The position numbers were made by a program, and so were the translations under genes. From positions 992,001 to 1,056,000 of the forward strand of contig NZ_JAPDIA010000007.1 of NCBI RefSeq assembly GCF_029525575.1: DNA of 64,000 nucleotides, written 5' to 3'. This DNA comes from Cohnella rhizosphaerae (lineage in GTDB: Bacteria; Bacillota; Bacilli; Paenibacillales; Paenibacillaceae). Shown piece after piece: positions 52,536 to 61,736 of this stretch; within the stretch, counting starts at the first letter, position 1, and each line of letters opens with the position of its first letter. The notes under the pieces were generated by a model, which saw only the letters and a program-made list of their open reading frames with translations, was not told the origin of the DNA and did no database searches.

Positions 52536-55500
52536 TTGAAATTCAAATTAAGAGCTCAACGGATAATGGCGCTGCTGCTCGCCGTCTTCGTCGCGATCCC
52601 GGCACTGGCGGCTCACGCCGCCGAACAAGCGCCGGAAGGCGTCGTCGCGTCAAGCGGCAGCAATGCCGGCCATTACGATTATTTTAGCGACGTTTACCCG
52701 TCCTTGAAAAATGAATCCCATGTGTTCCAAACGACGACCTACGAGGATATCGCGCAAATCTTCAAGACGCCCGGCACATATGCCGTCGTCTTCGGCGGCG
52801 CGGCCAACCCGTCCACGCAGGCGCAAATCGCATATATCAACCAGGTCGCCAAGGAGAAGGGGATCGCGAAGGTCTACAACTTCGACACCCGCCTCGACGG
52901 CAAAGACGATCTGGACATCGCGAACAGCGCGAATGCTTTTGCTTACAAGTATACCGATCTTATCAATACCTTCCTGAGCACCGCGCCGGATGCGGCGAAC
53001 GTTCAAAATCAAACGTACGTGTTCGTGTACAACAAAGACCGCGACGGCAGCCCGGTCATCGCCGGCTACAAGAGCGCGGCGGTCGCGGCCGACTTCACGT
53101 CGAACGGCGGCGCGGACCAAGCCAAGATCGACGCCTACAAAGCGCACATCCGCAGCGTTTTCGGCGAGGCGAGCGACTATAGCACGATCAGCGCATATGA
53201 CCTGATTGCGCCGGGCTTCATTCACAACGGTCCGTTTTACGCGCCAAACGCCGCTCCGATCTTCGATCCGTCGGACAAGGAGCTCGTGCTGGAGCACGTA
53301 ACCTATGACCAGCTAATCGGCATTCTGGGCAGCGAGGGCGACTATGTCTTGCTGTTCGGCGGCTCCTGGTGCCCGAATACGCAGGCGGCCGTTAAGTACA
53401 TCAACGAATATGCGAAAAAGTACGGCGTGAAAAAGGTGTACTTCTTCGATCCTCGTATTGATGCAGGCTTGAATCTGCAATTGCCGGATGCGAACTATCA
53501 CGATAACGACAAGCTGATGATTCGCGACAGCAAAAACGCCTACGCCTACCTGTACGTCGATTTGGCCAAGCAATACCTGACCAATCTGCGTGCAGAATAT
53601 GAGACGAGGGCGGCCAACAATATCTACTACACGAACGGCGACGGCGCCAAGGTCGAAGCCATCCGCCTTCAAGTGCCTTACTTCTTCACTTATAACAAGG
53701 ACAACAAGGACGCGGACGGCAACGCCGCGCCGATCCTCGGTCACATCGAGCTGATGTACAACTGGAAGGACACGGTCTTGAAGGATCAGGATCCGACCAA
53801 GTCCTATCAGAACTACATTGAAGCGCTGAACAGCGTACTGTCCCGCACCGAATCGCTGCCGACCGGCCTCGTCGGCGTCGAACCCTCGCAGTTCGGCGGC
53901 ACGGACGGCCGCATCGACGGCGTCGAAGGGAAAGCGCTGGAGTACAAGAAGGCGTCCGATACCGAATACACGGCCGTCACGGGCTCGTCCATCTGGCGTC
54001 TCGCGCCGGGCGAGTACGACGTCCGCTACAGCTCGATCTTCGGCGCGCAAAAGAAAAATTCGACGACGAAGAGCTACGACAAGATCGCGTACAAGCCGGG
54101 ACAAGCGGTCCGCGTCACGGTGCCGGAGAACACGACGCCGCTGCAGCTTGCCGCGCCGCAAGGCCTGAAGGGCATCGCGACGACCGTATCGGGCAACGTG
54201 TACGGCGGTCAGATCACCGGCATTTTGGACGGACAAGAATATAAGAAGGTCGGCGCGGATGCCTATACGGCAGCAACGGTGCCTTCGATCACCGGTCTCG
54301 TGTACGGCGACTATCTCGTGCGCAACAAAGCGAAGGACGGCATCAACGCCAGTCCGGACACGCTCGTAACCGTGCCGAAGTTCGGCGAGCAATCCGCGCC
54401 TGCGGGACTCGAAGGCGTCGCGCCTAGCGGGCCGAACGTCAAGGATGGACAAATCACGGGCATTACGGAAGGCTTGGAATACAAGGATGCTTCCGTGGCC
54501 GACGCGGTCTACGGCAAGATCGAAGGCAATGGCGCAAGCGGCATTCTGACCGGTCTCGCGCCGGGCACCTATACGCTGCGCTACGCGGCGACCGACAAGC
54601 TGGCCGTCGGACCTTCCGTCGACGTCGTCGTGCCGACCAAGCAAGCGCAGGACGCGCCGACCGGACTCGAAGGCGTAGCGCCGACGAGCGCGGCGAACGA
54701 TGACGGACAGATCACTGGCGTGACCGCCGATCTGGAATACAAGGCGCACGGCGCGACTGCCTATACGCCGGTGACCGGATCCGCGATCACGGGCCTCGCT
54801 GCAGGCAAGTATCACGTGCGCGTCGCGGCCAAGCCTGGCTTCTATGCGAGCGCGGACGTCGAAGTCGAGGTGCCGGCGTACGTGGCGCCTTATATCCCGC
54901 CGTACACGGCAACGCCGACTCCGACGCCGACGGCACCGCCGGAAGGCACGGGTACGGATGACGACAAGACCGTCGTCGCGGTCAAGCTCGACGCCCAGTT
55001 TGACGCTTCGACCGGCCTGACCTCCGCTACGGTCAAAGCAAGCCAAGTTACGGCGCTCCTCGACGGTGCGAAGAAGGCGGAAGCCGAAGGCAAGCCGGCC
55101 GTCATCGCGTTGAATATCGAAGCCGGCGCGGACACCAAGTCCGGTCTGCTGACGCTGCCGCGCGATGTTCTGAAGTCGCTCGCCGGCACGACCAAGGCCG
55201 ATGTGAAAATCAATTATGCGGGCTTCGGCTCGATCACGTTCGACGCGAAGGCATTCGCCAGCATCGGCGCGGCTGAAGGCACGGCCGACATCGGCATCCA
55301 GATCACGAAGTCCGAGCTGACCGAGGAAGGCAAGCAAGCGCTCGGCGACCGTCCGGTCTACGATCTGACCGTGACCGCGGGCGACGCGAACGTATCCGCA
55401 TTCGGCGGCGGCAAGGTGAACGTAAGCCTGCCGTACGCGCTGAAAAGCGGAGAGTCCGCGAACGCGATCGTCGTCTACTACGTGAACGAGACGACGGGCG

Positions 55501-56138
55501 AGCTGGAGACGGTGCGGGGCAAGTTTGACGCAGCCGCGGGCGAAGTCGGATTTACGACTACGCATTTCTCGCAATACATCGTCGGTTACAATCCAGTAAG
55601 CTTCGCGGACGTCGCGGCCTCCTCCTGGTACGGCGACGCGGTCGGCTTCCTGGCGGCGCGCGGCATCACGACCGGCACGGACGCCGAGCATTACAGCCCG
55701 GGCGCGACCGTGTCGAGAGGCCAATTCCTGACGCTGCTGTTCAAGGCTTATGGCATCGCGCCGGAAGCCGGCGCAGCGGACAACTTCGCGGATGCCGGCG
55801 ACACGTATTACACCGGCTACCTGGCGGCAGCCAAGCGACTCGGCATCGCGACCGGCGCAGGCGGCAAGTTCGCGCCGAATAGCGAGATCTCCAGGCAAGA
55901 GCTGTTCACGCTGCTCTACCGCACGCTGAACGTGCTGGGCGAGCTGCCGACGGCCAAGTCGGGTGCGACCGTGACCGGATTCGCGGACGCGGACGCGATC
56001 GCGGGCTATGCGCAGGACGCGTTCAAGGCGCTCGTCGAGAGCGGCGTCGTGGCGGGCAGCGGAGGCAAGCTCGATCCTGCGGGCGTATCGACGCGCGCGC
56101 AGGTGGCGCAGGCGCTCTACAATCTGCTCGCCAAGTAA
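52536..56138 (+). CDS. SLH-anchored protein with two thioredoxin-like domains
   Basis: 1200 residues, intact. A signal peptide is followed by two similar thioredoxin-like domains: the first with VVFGGAANPSTQ (about 85), the second with LLFGGSWCPNTQ (Cys279). Each continues with a Y-I-N helix and a KVY-x-F-D strand. The classical CxxC is absent from the first and reduced to Cys-Pro-Asn-Thr in the second. Four beta repeats of about 75 residues follow (GLEGVAP ... GQITG ... LEYK ... LAPGTY), then a Pro/Thr linker, a beta-rich domain, and three SLH domains (about 1023-1200). TTG 52536 has GAGG upstream. A wall-bound redox or binding protein is likely; its role is not known. Confidence 0.82.
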   Translation: MKFKLRAQRIMALLLAVFVAIPALAAHAAEQAPEGVVASSGSNAGHYDYFSDVYPSLKNESHVFQTTTYEDIAQIFKTPGTYAVVFGGAANPSTQAQIAYINQVAKEKGIAKVYNFDTRLDGKDDLDIANSANAFAYKYTDLINTFLSTAPDAANVQNQTYVFVYNKDRDGSPVIAGYKSAAVAADFTSNGGADQAKIDAYKAHIRSVFGEASDYSTISAYDLIAPGFIHNGPFYAPNAAPIFDPSDKELVLEHVTYDQLIGILGSEGDYVLLFGGSWCPNTQAAVKYINEYAKKYGVKKVYFFDPRIDAGLNLQLPDANYHDNDKLMIRDSKNAYAYLYVDLAKQYLTNLRAEYETRAANNIYYTNGDGAKVEAIRLQVPYFFTYNKDNKDADGNAAPILGHIELMYNWKDTVLKDQDPTKSYQNYIEALNSVLSRTESLPTGLVGVEPSQFGGTDGRIDGVEGKALEYKKASDTEYTAVTGSSIWRLAPGEYDVRYSSIFGAQKKNSTTKSYDKIAYKPGQAVRVTVPENTTPLQLAAPQGLKGIATTVSGNVYGGQITGILDGQEYKKVGADAYTAATVPSITGLVYGDYLVRNKAKDGINASPDTLVTVPKFGEQSAPAGLEGVAPSGPNVKDGQITGITEGLEYKDASVADAVYGKIEGNGASGILTGLAPGTYTLRYAATDKLAVGPSVDVVVPTKQAQDAPTGLEGVAPTSAANDDGQITGVTADLEYKAHGATAYTPVTGSAITGLAAGKYHVRVAAKPGFYASADVEVEVPAYVAPYIPPYTATPTPTPTAPPEGTGTDDDKTVVAVKLDAQFDASTGLTSATVKASQVTALLDGAKKAEAEGKPAVIALNIEAGADTKSGLLTLPRDVLKSLAGTTKADVKINYAGFGSITFDAKAFASIGAAEGTADIGIQITKSELTEEGKQALGDRPVYDLTVTAGDANVSAFGGGKVNVSLPYALKSGESANAIVVYYVNETTGELETVRGKFDAAAGEVGFTTTHFSQYIVGYNPVSFADVAASSWYGDAVGFLAARGITTGTDAEHYSPGATVSRGQFLTLLFKAYGIAPEAGAADNFADAGDTYYTGYLAAAKRLGIATGAGGKFAPNSEISRQELFTLLYRTLNVLGELPTAKSGATVTGFADADAIAGYAQDAFKALVESGVVAGSGGKLDPAGVSTRAQVAQALYNLLAK

Positions 56139-56228
56139 TCGACCTGAATAAGCATGGAGCGGGATGGGCGGCCGATGGCCGTCCATCCCGCCCGTGTTGA
56201 CGCAGGCGTCCGGGGAGCGACTTTTACG

Positions 56229-57007
56229 ATGAAAAACAAACTGGCGATCCTCTTCGCCGCGCTTGTCCTCCTGGCCGCGGCCTTGTACGTCTCCAGCGAA
56301 TTCGGCGAGGGAGACGGCGGCTACGCGCAGGTTCGGCAGGACCGGCAGGCGCTTAGGAATGGGCAGGGAAGCGACGGGCAGCCTGGCACGACGCAGTCGG
56401 ATGCACAGCAGCCGGAGCAGCATCAGTCGGGGATGCAGCAGACGGGGATGCAGCAGACGGAGATTCAGCAGTCGGAGCCGCAACAGTCGGCGCTGCAGCA
56501 GACAGAGAAGCAGAAGATCGGAGCGGGGGGCATCGGAGAAGCAGCGGCTGACCGAGACGCAGGCAACGGAAGCGCAGCAATCGGAAGCGGACCGGCTGGA
56601 GGAGGCCTCCGATTTTACCCTGAAGGACCTGGAAGGCAATGCCGTCTCGCTCTCGGATCTGCGCGGGAAAGCCGTCTACCTGAACTTCTGGACGACCTGG
56701 TGCAAATGGTGCAAAAAAAGAAATGCCCGCCATGAAGCAAGTGTACGAATCGCTTGAAGGCAAGGACTTTGAGATCGTGGCCGTCGATATCGGCGAGGAT
56801 CGCGACAAGGTCGCTGCGTATATCGCCAAGGGCGAATATCCTTTCCATGTGCTGCTCGACTCGGACAAAAGCGTGTCCAAGGCGTACCGCGTGACCTCCA
56901 TCCCCGTCTCCGTGTTTGTGGATCGGGAAGGACGCATCGCCTACCGAAAGCTCGGCACGATGAAGGAAGACGAGATGCGTTCGGTCCTCGAATCGCTCGT
57001 CGAATGA
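56229..57007 (+). CDS. ResA/TlpA-like membrane-anchored thioredoxin (two frameshifts)
   Basis: About 258 residues after removing one G from G6 56525-56530 and one A from A7 56713-56719. An N-terminal anchor (LAILFAALVLLAAALYVSS) is followed by a Gln-rich linker made of five-residue repeats (QQSGM, QQTGM, QQTEI, QQSEP, QQSAL, QQTEK). A thioredoxin domain has ASDFTLKDLEGNAV, the active site NFWTTWCKWCKKEMPAM (cysteines about 158 and 161), and a TSIPVSVFVD cis-proline loop. It would act outside the membrane, reducing or isomerising disulfides. ATG 56229 follows GGGGAG. Immediate neighbours are the SLH/thioredoxin-like protein and a cystine-type symporter. Confidence 0.87.
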
Positions 57008-57023
57008 CAATAATCGGGAAGAG

Positions 57024-58400
57024 ATGATCAACCTTATGAACAGCGTAGACAACAATCTGCTCTCCGCGATCGAGACGAACTGGTACAGCTTCGTCGTTTC
57101 GATTTTCGTATTTTTCATCCTTTATTTTATGGCCCGGAGACGGATCGGCTTCGGCCTTCGCGTCATCGCGGGACTTGTGCTCGGGCTGCTCGCGGGCATT
57201 CTGCTGCAGAATCTCGACCTGGACACCAAAGCGATCACGACGTTCGGGAGCATCTACGTCAGTCTCATCAAGATGCTCGTCATTCCGCTCGTGTTCGTGC
57301 TCGTGGTGGGCAGTATCGCCTCGCTCACCAGTCTCGAATATTTGCGCAAAATCGGTTTCAAAACGTTCGCGTGGTTCCTCGGCACGACCGGCGTGGCCTC
57401 GATCATCGGGCTGCTGATCGCGCGGTTGTTCAATCCCGGAAAAGGAATCCAGCAAGCGGTGCCGGAAGGTTTCGCGGCGAGAGAGATTCCGACGTTCTCC
57501 CAGGTCATCTTGGACCTCGTGCCCTCCAACCCCGTGCTTGAAGCGGCCAACGGCAAAGTCGTGCCGGTGCTGATCTTCGCGCTGTTCATCGCCGTGGCCA
57601 TCATCAAGGTCGGCTCGCGGAACGCGGAGGCCGTCCGTCCGGTGCGGGAGCTGATCGCTTCGCTGACGCAGGTGCTGCACCAGGTCGTCAAGTTCATCAT
57701 CCGGCTGACGCCTTACGGCGTATTCGCGCTGATCGCGGGCATCACGGCCAAGTACGGCTGGGAAACGCTGCAGGAGCTCGGAAGCGTCATCGTCACTTCC
57801 TACGTGGCGTTGATCGTTCATTTCGTGCTCGTGTTCGGCGGTCTCGTGCTGCTCGTAGCGCGGGTTAACCCGATTCGCTTCTTCAAAAAGATTTATCCGA
57901 CGATCGCCGTCGCCTTCACGACGCGCAGCAGCTTCGCGGTGCTCCCGGTCAATCTGGAGGTCATCACCAAGCGTCTGCACGTATCGGAAAAGATCGCGAG
58001 CTTCGTCGCGCCGCTCGGCGCTTCGGTCAACTTTAACGGCTGCGGCGGCATCTGGCCCGCGATCGTGGCGGTGTTCACCGCGCAGGTGTACGGCATCGAC
58101 CTGACGGGAACGGATTACATCGTGCTCGTGCTCGTGAGCATCATCTCTTCGATCGGCGTGGCGGGCGTGCCGGGACCGGCCGTCATCTCCACGACGGTCG
58201 TACTGACCGCGCTCGGCCTTCCGCTCGAAGGCATCGGCATCGTCGCCGGCGTCGAAGCGCTCATCGACATGGGCCGCACCGCCGTCAACGCGACGGGCAC
58301 GACCGTCACCTCGCTGCTCGTGGCGAATGCCGAAGGGGAGTTCGACCGCGAAGCGTTTAATCGCGACGAGGACGAGGATCTGGTGTTGAACCCGGCGTGA
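57024..58400 (+). CDS. Dicarboxylate/amino acid:cation symporter, TcyP-like (probable L-cystine uptake)
   Basis: 458 residues, intact, with about eight to ten membrane segments. DAACS marks: KMLVIPLVFVLVVGS, AFTTRSSFAVLPVNLE, FNGCGGIWPA and VEALIDMGRTAVNATG. The Arg-Ser-Ser (instead of Ser-Ser-Ser) re-entrant loop, the N-G-C motif and the overall layout resemble the L-cystine symporter TcyP of Bacillus subtilis more than glutamate carriers, from memory of that sequence. ATG 57024 follows GGGAAGAG, 16 bases after the thioredoxin gene. Cystine import next to extracytoplasmic thioredoxins suggests a shared role in thiol balance. Confidence 0.82.
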   Translation: MINLMNSVDNNLLSAIETNWYSFVVSIFVFFILYFMARRRIGFGLRVIAGLVLGLLAGILLQNLDLDTKAITTFGSIYVSLIKMLVIPLVFVLVVGSIASLTSLEYLRKIGFKTFAWFLGTTGVASIIGLLIARLFNPGKGIQQAVPEGFAAREIPTFSQVILDLVPSNPVLEAANGKVVPVLIFALFIAVAIIKVGSRNAEAVRPVRELIASLTQVLHQVVKFIIRLTPYGVFALIAGITAKYGWETLQELGSVIVTSYVALIVHFVLVFGGLVLLVARVNPIRFFKKIYPTIAVAFTTRSSFAVLPVNLEVITKRLHVSEKIASFVAPLGASVNFNGCGGIWPAIVAVFTAQVYGIDLTGTDYIVLVLVSIISSIGVAGVPGPAVISTTVVLTALGLPLEGIGIVAGVEALIDMGRTAVNATGTTVTSLLVANAEGEFDREAFNRDEDEDLVLNPA

Positions 58401-58688
58401 GGCTGGCGTGATTTGTGTTGCATAGTGTTTTCGGAGGGTCTTCGCTTGCTGCGGATGCGGCAGGGCGGAGGCTCTTTTGTGTTTGGGTCGAGCGATACGC
58501 AGGAGCAATCGCCTGAAGCGCCGCCTGGAGCCCGTCTGGGGCGGCGACTCGCGGCGGCGGGCGAGGGAACCGCTGCGTGCCGGTCGGCATATAGTGTCGC
58601 ATAACGGCGCGGCCTTTTCGAAAGAGGAAGGACTGTCTCGCGATGCGGGGACGGGGGCCGCCGAGTTCATGCGAAGGAGGTGGCTCCT

Positions 58689-59204
58689 GTGATCGGATTG
58701 CTGTTGTGGATCGCAGGTTGCTACGCGGTCGCCGCGGCTTGCGCTTACCGGCTGCTGAGGCATTGGCGCAGACCGGTCGCGAAGCGGCATTATGTCATCG
58801 TCGCGGGCAATCACGAGGATCAGATCGAGTGGGTGATTCGCTCGCTCCGTTATCAAGGCAGCCTGTCGGGGACGGATATCGGCATTACGGTGCTGCTCGA
58901 GCCTGAGGCGGCCGACGGCACCGCGTCGATCGTGGAGAAGCTCGTGCGCACGGAGGCGGGGGTGAGTCTGATCCGCCAACTGCCCGAGACGGGCGAAGAT
59001 TACGCGACGGGGCGCAGGCGCTGGGAAGAGGCGAAGACGGCGTACGCCGAGGCGTGGAACGGGCCGGACACGATATGGATGGAGCTGCCGCGGAGCGGGA
59101 GCGTAGGCGGGAGTCTTGGCGGAGACGGAGTTGGCGACAGGGACGGCGAGAGCGGGGACGTGGGAACTTCGGAATTGACATCCGTTTCCGATCGGCTACA
59201 ATAA
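58689..59204 (+). CDS. Conserved small membrane-anchored protein upstream of comFA
   Basis: About 171 residues. One N-terminal span (GLLLWIAGCYAVAAACAY) precedes a cytosolic domain, YVIVAGNHEDQIEWVIRSLR, with ITVLLEPEAADGTASIVEKL, which looks like the first half of a GT2-like Rossmann fold but lacks catalytic motifs. Similar proteins are, to my memory, found beside comFA in other Paenibacillaceae. The last ~35 residues are Gly/Asp/Ser-rich and may be poorly conserved. GTG 58689 has AAGGAGG nine bases upstream. The 288 bases before it (58401-58688) contain no gene I can support. Confidence 0.6.
   Translation: MIGLLLWIAGCYAVAAACAYRLLRHWRRPVAKRHYVIVAGNHEDQIEWVIRSLRYQGSLSGTDIGITVLLEPEAADGTASIVEKLVRTEAGVSLIRQLPETGEDYATGRRRWEEAKTAYAEAWNGPDTIWMELPRSGSVGGSLGGDGVGDRDGESGDVGTSELTSVSDRLQ
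59175..59202 (+). promoter_or_regulatory. Sigma-A promoter upstream of comFA
   Basis: TTGACA (59175-59180), a 16-base spacer and TACAAT (59197-59202), inside the 3' end of the preceding gene. Predicted transcription starts near 59210 and would first copy a tandem repeat and a terminator, so its product may be a short RNA or a leader of comFA. I see no ComK box. Confidence 0.65.
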
Positions 59205-59270
59205 AGGTAGGAAACGAGCGGTTCGGCGCGGAACGTGCGTATGGCGCCGGCCGGATGGACAAAGGAATGC

Positions 59271-59329
59271 AGCAAGGAACGGCAAGGAACAGCAAGGAAC
59301 GGCAAGGACAGCAAGGAACGGCAAGGAAC
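59271..59329 (+). repeat. Decamer tandem repeat rich in AAGGA
   Basis: Six copies of a ten-base unit, alternately AGCAAGGAAC and GGCAAGGAAC; the fourth copy lacks one A. Each copy holds AAGGA, a Shine-Dalgarno-like core, on the transcribed strand. It lies between a promoter and a terminator. Confidence 0.85.
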
Positions 59330-59335
59330 GGGTGA

Positions 59336-59384
59336 AGCACACTCGCTGATGGCCTGAGAGGGCCGCGGCAGTGTGCTTTTTTTT
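59336..59384 (+). terminator. Terminator directly before comFA
   Basis: AGCACACT and AGTGTGCT enclose an inner GGCC/GGCC stem and are followed by eight T. It ends 27 bases before the comFA start, with the comFA ribosome site (GGAGGAGG) just after it, so it can separate comFA from upstream transcription or attenuate it. Confidence 0.85.
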
Positions 59385-59411
59385 GCGTTCGGAAAAAGGA
59401 GGAGGCGCGGC

Positions 59412-61736
59412 ATGAGGGCGACGGTGTACGCGGTACGGCTGCAAACGGGTTGGCAGGCAAGATGCACGGTCGATTGGGAGACGGATGAAGGGTTCTGGCT
59501 CGATCCGGACTATCGGCGGGGCGTAGCCGAGGGTTGGGGGCCGGCGGCAGCGGATCTTCCGCGGGCGACGGGAGCGATCGTTAAGCTGGCGCGGGCGCTG
59601 CCGCTCGGCGAGGCGGAGGCGGCGTGCGGACGGCTGCAAGCGGCGCTGAAGGGGAAGCGAGAGCCGGGGAAGCGAGAGCGGGGCGAGGCGGAAGTGCAGG
59701 CGGTGCTCCTGCGCTTGTGCGGCGATGCGGCAACGGCAGCGTCATCGGTAGCGGCATCGGCAGATGTGGAGGCAGGGGGCAAAAATGCGAAGCGCAGCGG
59801 GCTGGGGCTTGGACGCGGCGAGCGGCAGGGAAGAGGCGAAATGAGCGAACAGAGCGGAGCGTCGGCTGGGAACGTCGGGGAAGGCTGCGAGCTGCTCTCG
59901 TCTTTGTCCGGCGGCAGGAGCGGTAGAGGCGCGGCGGGCGGGAAATTGGAGGCCATGCGGTTGCGGACGCTTATGCCGTTGATGGCGGGGCGTTCGCTGC
60001 TCCAGGCGGAGGCGTCGGCGCTGCTCGCCGACCGTGCGCCCGGCATTGCGCCCGGCGCCGGCTTGCCGGGCCTGCTGCAGCTTGGCGCGCTGCTCGGCGC
60101 TTTGCGGCTTGGCGCCGCGGTCGCGCCCGGCGCGCCGCCGCGGGCACGGCGCCTGCGCTGCCGGCGATGCGGCAGCGGCGAAGCCGCTCTGAGGCGCACC
60201 GCGTGCGCCTCCTGCGGGAGCGCCGCCTGCGCCGTCTGCGAGGCGTGCCTGGCGCTGGGCCGCAGCCGCGCGTGCGGGCTGCTCGTGCGCGGCCCGGCGC
60301 CGGCGGCTTCGCCGCTCGGGGCGACCGCGGCAGCAGCCGGGCCGCTCGCGGCGGACGTCTGCGGGCGCTGGGGCCTCAGCCCGGCGCAGCGGGCCGCCTC
60401 GGAGCAGGCGGTGCGCTTCCTGCTGGAGGCGGGGAGCGGGCCGGCCCGGGCAGCAGGCCGGGATGCGTTCGGATATTGGCGCCCAGCGGATCGCCTCCGT
60501 GCCAGCCTGAACTTTTACGCTAGGCGTCTGGCTCGGGGCGAACTTTCCGACGGTGATCCAGCCAAGCTTGACACGCCGCTTGGCGATCCATTAGCCATAC
60601 AGCCGCGTTCCTTTCTCTTATGGGCCGTCACAGGGGCCGGCAAGACGGAGATGATTTTTCCGCTTCTGGATGCGGTGCTCAGCGCGGGCGGACGCGCCTT
60701 GCTCGCGACGCCGCGCCGGGATGTCGTGCTCGAGCTGGCGCCGAGGCTGGCGAAGGCGTTTCCAAGCCGCAGCATGGCAGTGCTCTACGGCGGCAGCGGG
60801 GACCGCTGGCAGCAGGCCGATCTGACGCTGGCGACGACGCACCAGCTGATGCGCTTCGGTCAAGCCTTCGATCTCGTGCTGATCGACGAGCTCGATGCGT
60901 TTCCCTACCACGGCGACCCGATGCTTCATTATGCCGCCGCCGCCGCCCGCAAACCGGACGGCGCGACCGTACTGCTCAGCGCGACGCCGCCCGCGGCCAT
61001 GCGCCGGGCTGTCAGCTCCAGGCGTCTGCCATGCGCGAAGGTTCCCGTCCGTTATCACCGGCATCCGCTGCCGGTGCCGCAGGTCTTGACTATGGCGCCG
61101 TTAAAGCGTTGGGGCGGTGGCGGAACCGTCGACGCCAAAAAGGCGCGAAACTTAAGCTCTCGCTTGGCCGACAGGCAAGCGGCGGCGCTATACGCCCGCA
61201 TCGGGGCGTCGCTCGCGCGCGGCGCCCAGGTCTTTGTCTTCGTGCCGTACATCAAGCAGATCGAAGCGCTGGTCGCGTTATTCCGCCGTCAAGCGTCGCG
61301 CTGGGGCATTCCGGCGGCGAGCATCGACGGCACCTCCTCGCAAGACGACGAGCGCCGGGATAAAGTGATGGCTTTTCGCGAGCGCGAGCTGCGCCTGCTC
61401 GTGACGACGACGATTCTCGAACGAGGCGTCACCGTCCCGCGCAGCGACGTCTTCATCCTTGACGCGCATGCCAAGCTGTTCGACGAGGCGGCGCTCGTTC
61501 AGATGGCCGGACGCGCCGGTCGCTCGGCGGACGATCCAGACGGCAGGGTCTGCTTTTGCGCCGCGCATCGAACCCGGGCGCTGGCCGGCGCGATCCGGCA
61601 GGTGAACGCGATGAACCGGCTCGCGCGCAGCGGAGGATACCTGATCGACCTGCCGCGCGAGGGCCGGCGCATTCGCTGGGGCAGCCTCCTTAATGGCGTG
61701 TTTAAGCCGATCCGTCGACAAGGCGGCGGTTCATGA
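59412..61736 (+). CDS. comFA: Competence helicase ComFA
   Basis: 774 residues, intact, a DEAD-box-like ATPase that helps DNA uptake. A zinc-site cluster (CRRCGSG, CASCGSAACAVCEAC, about 248-285) precedes Walker A AVTGAGKTE (Lys411), the DELD box (about 493), LLSATPP, and helicase motifs V and VI TTTILERGVTVPRSD and VQMAGRAGRSADDPDGR. The N-terminal ~240 residues are Ala/Gly-rich and low in complexity, which makes it far longer than the 463-residue Bacillus subtilis protein. ATG 59412 has GGAGGAGG upstream; an upstream TTG would extend into the terminator and is rejected. It overlaps comFC by four bases. Confidence 0.92.
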   Translation: MRATVYAVRLQTGWQARCTVDWETDEGFWLDPDYRRGVAEGWGPAAADLPRATGAIVKLARALPLGEAEAACGRLQAALKGKREPGKRERGEAEVQAVLLRLCGDAATAASSVAASADVEAGGKNAKRSGLGLGRGERQGRGEMSEQSGASAGNVGEGCELLSSLSGGRSGRGAAGGKLEAMRLRTLMPLMAGRSLLQAEASALLADRAPGIAPGAGLPGLLQLGALLGALRLGAAVAPGAPPRARRLRCRRCGSGEAALRRTACASCGSAACAVCEACLALGRSRACGLLVRGPAPAASPLGATAAAAGPLAADVCGRWGLSPAQRAASEQAVRFLLEAGSGPARAAGRDAFGYWRPADRLRASLNFYARRLARGELSDGDPAKLDTPLGDPLAIQPRSFLLWAVTGAGKTEMIFPLLDAVLSAGGRALLATPRRDVVLELAPRLAKAFPSRSMAVLYGGSGDRWQQADLTLATTHQLMRFGQAFDLVLIDELDAFPYHGDPMLHYAAAAARKPDGATVLLSATPPAAMRRAVSSRRLPCAKVPVRYHRHPLPVPQVLTMAPLKRWGGGGTVDAKKARNLSSRLADRQAAALYARIGASLARGAQVFVFVPYIKQIEALVALFRRQASRWGIPAASIDGTSSQDDERRDKVMAFRERELRLLVTTTILERGVTVPRSDVFILDAHAKLFDEAALVQMAGRAGRSADDPDGRVCFCAAHRTRALAGAIRQVNAMNRLARSGGYLIDLPREGRRIRWGSLLNGVFKPIRRQGGGS

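Noticed and set aside
58477..58692. Small open frame of about 70 codons before the gene at 58689
   Set aside because: Arg-rich product, no ribosome site, no recognisable motif, and the region is GC-rich; I treat 58401-58688 as intergenic.
59271..59329. CRISPR-like array
   Set aside because: The repeat is only ten bases, directly tandem without spacers, and no cas genes are near.
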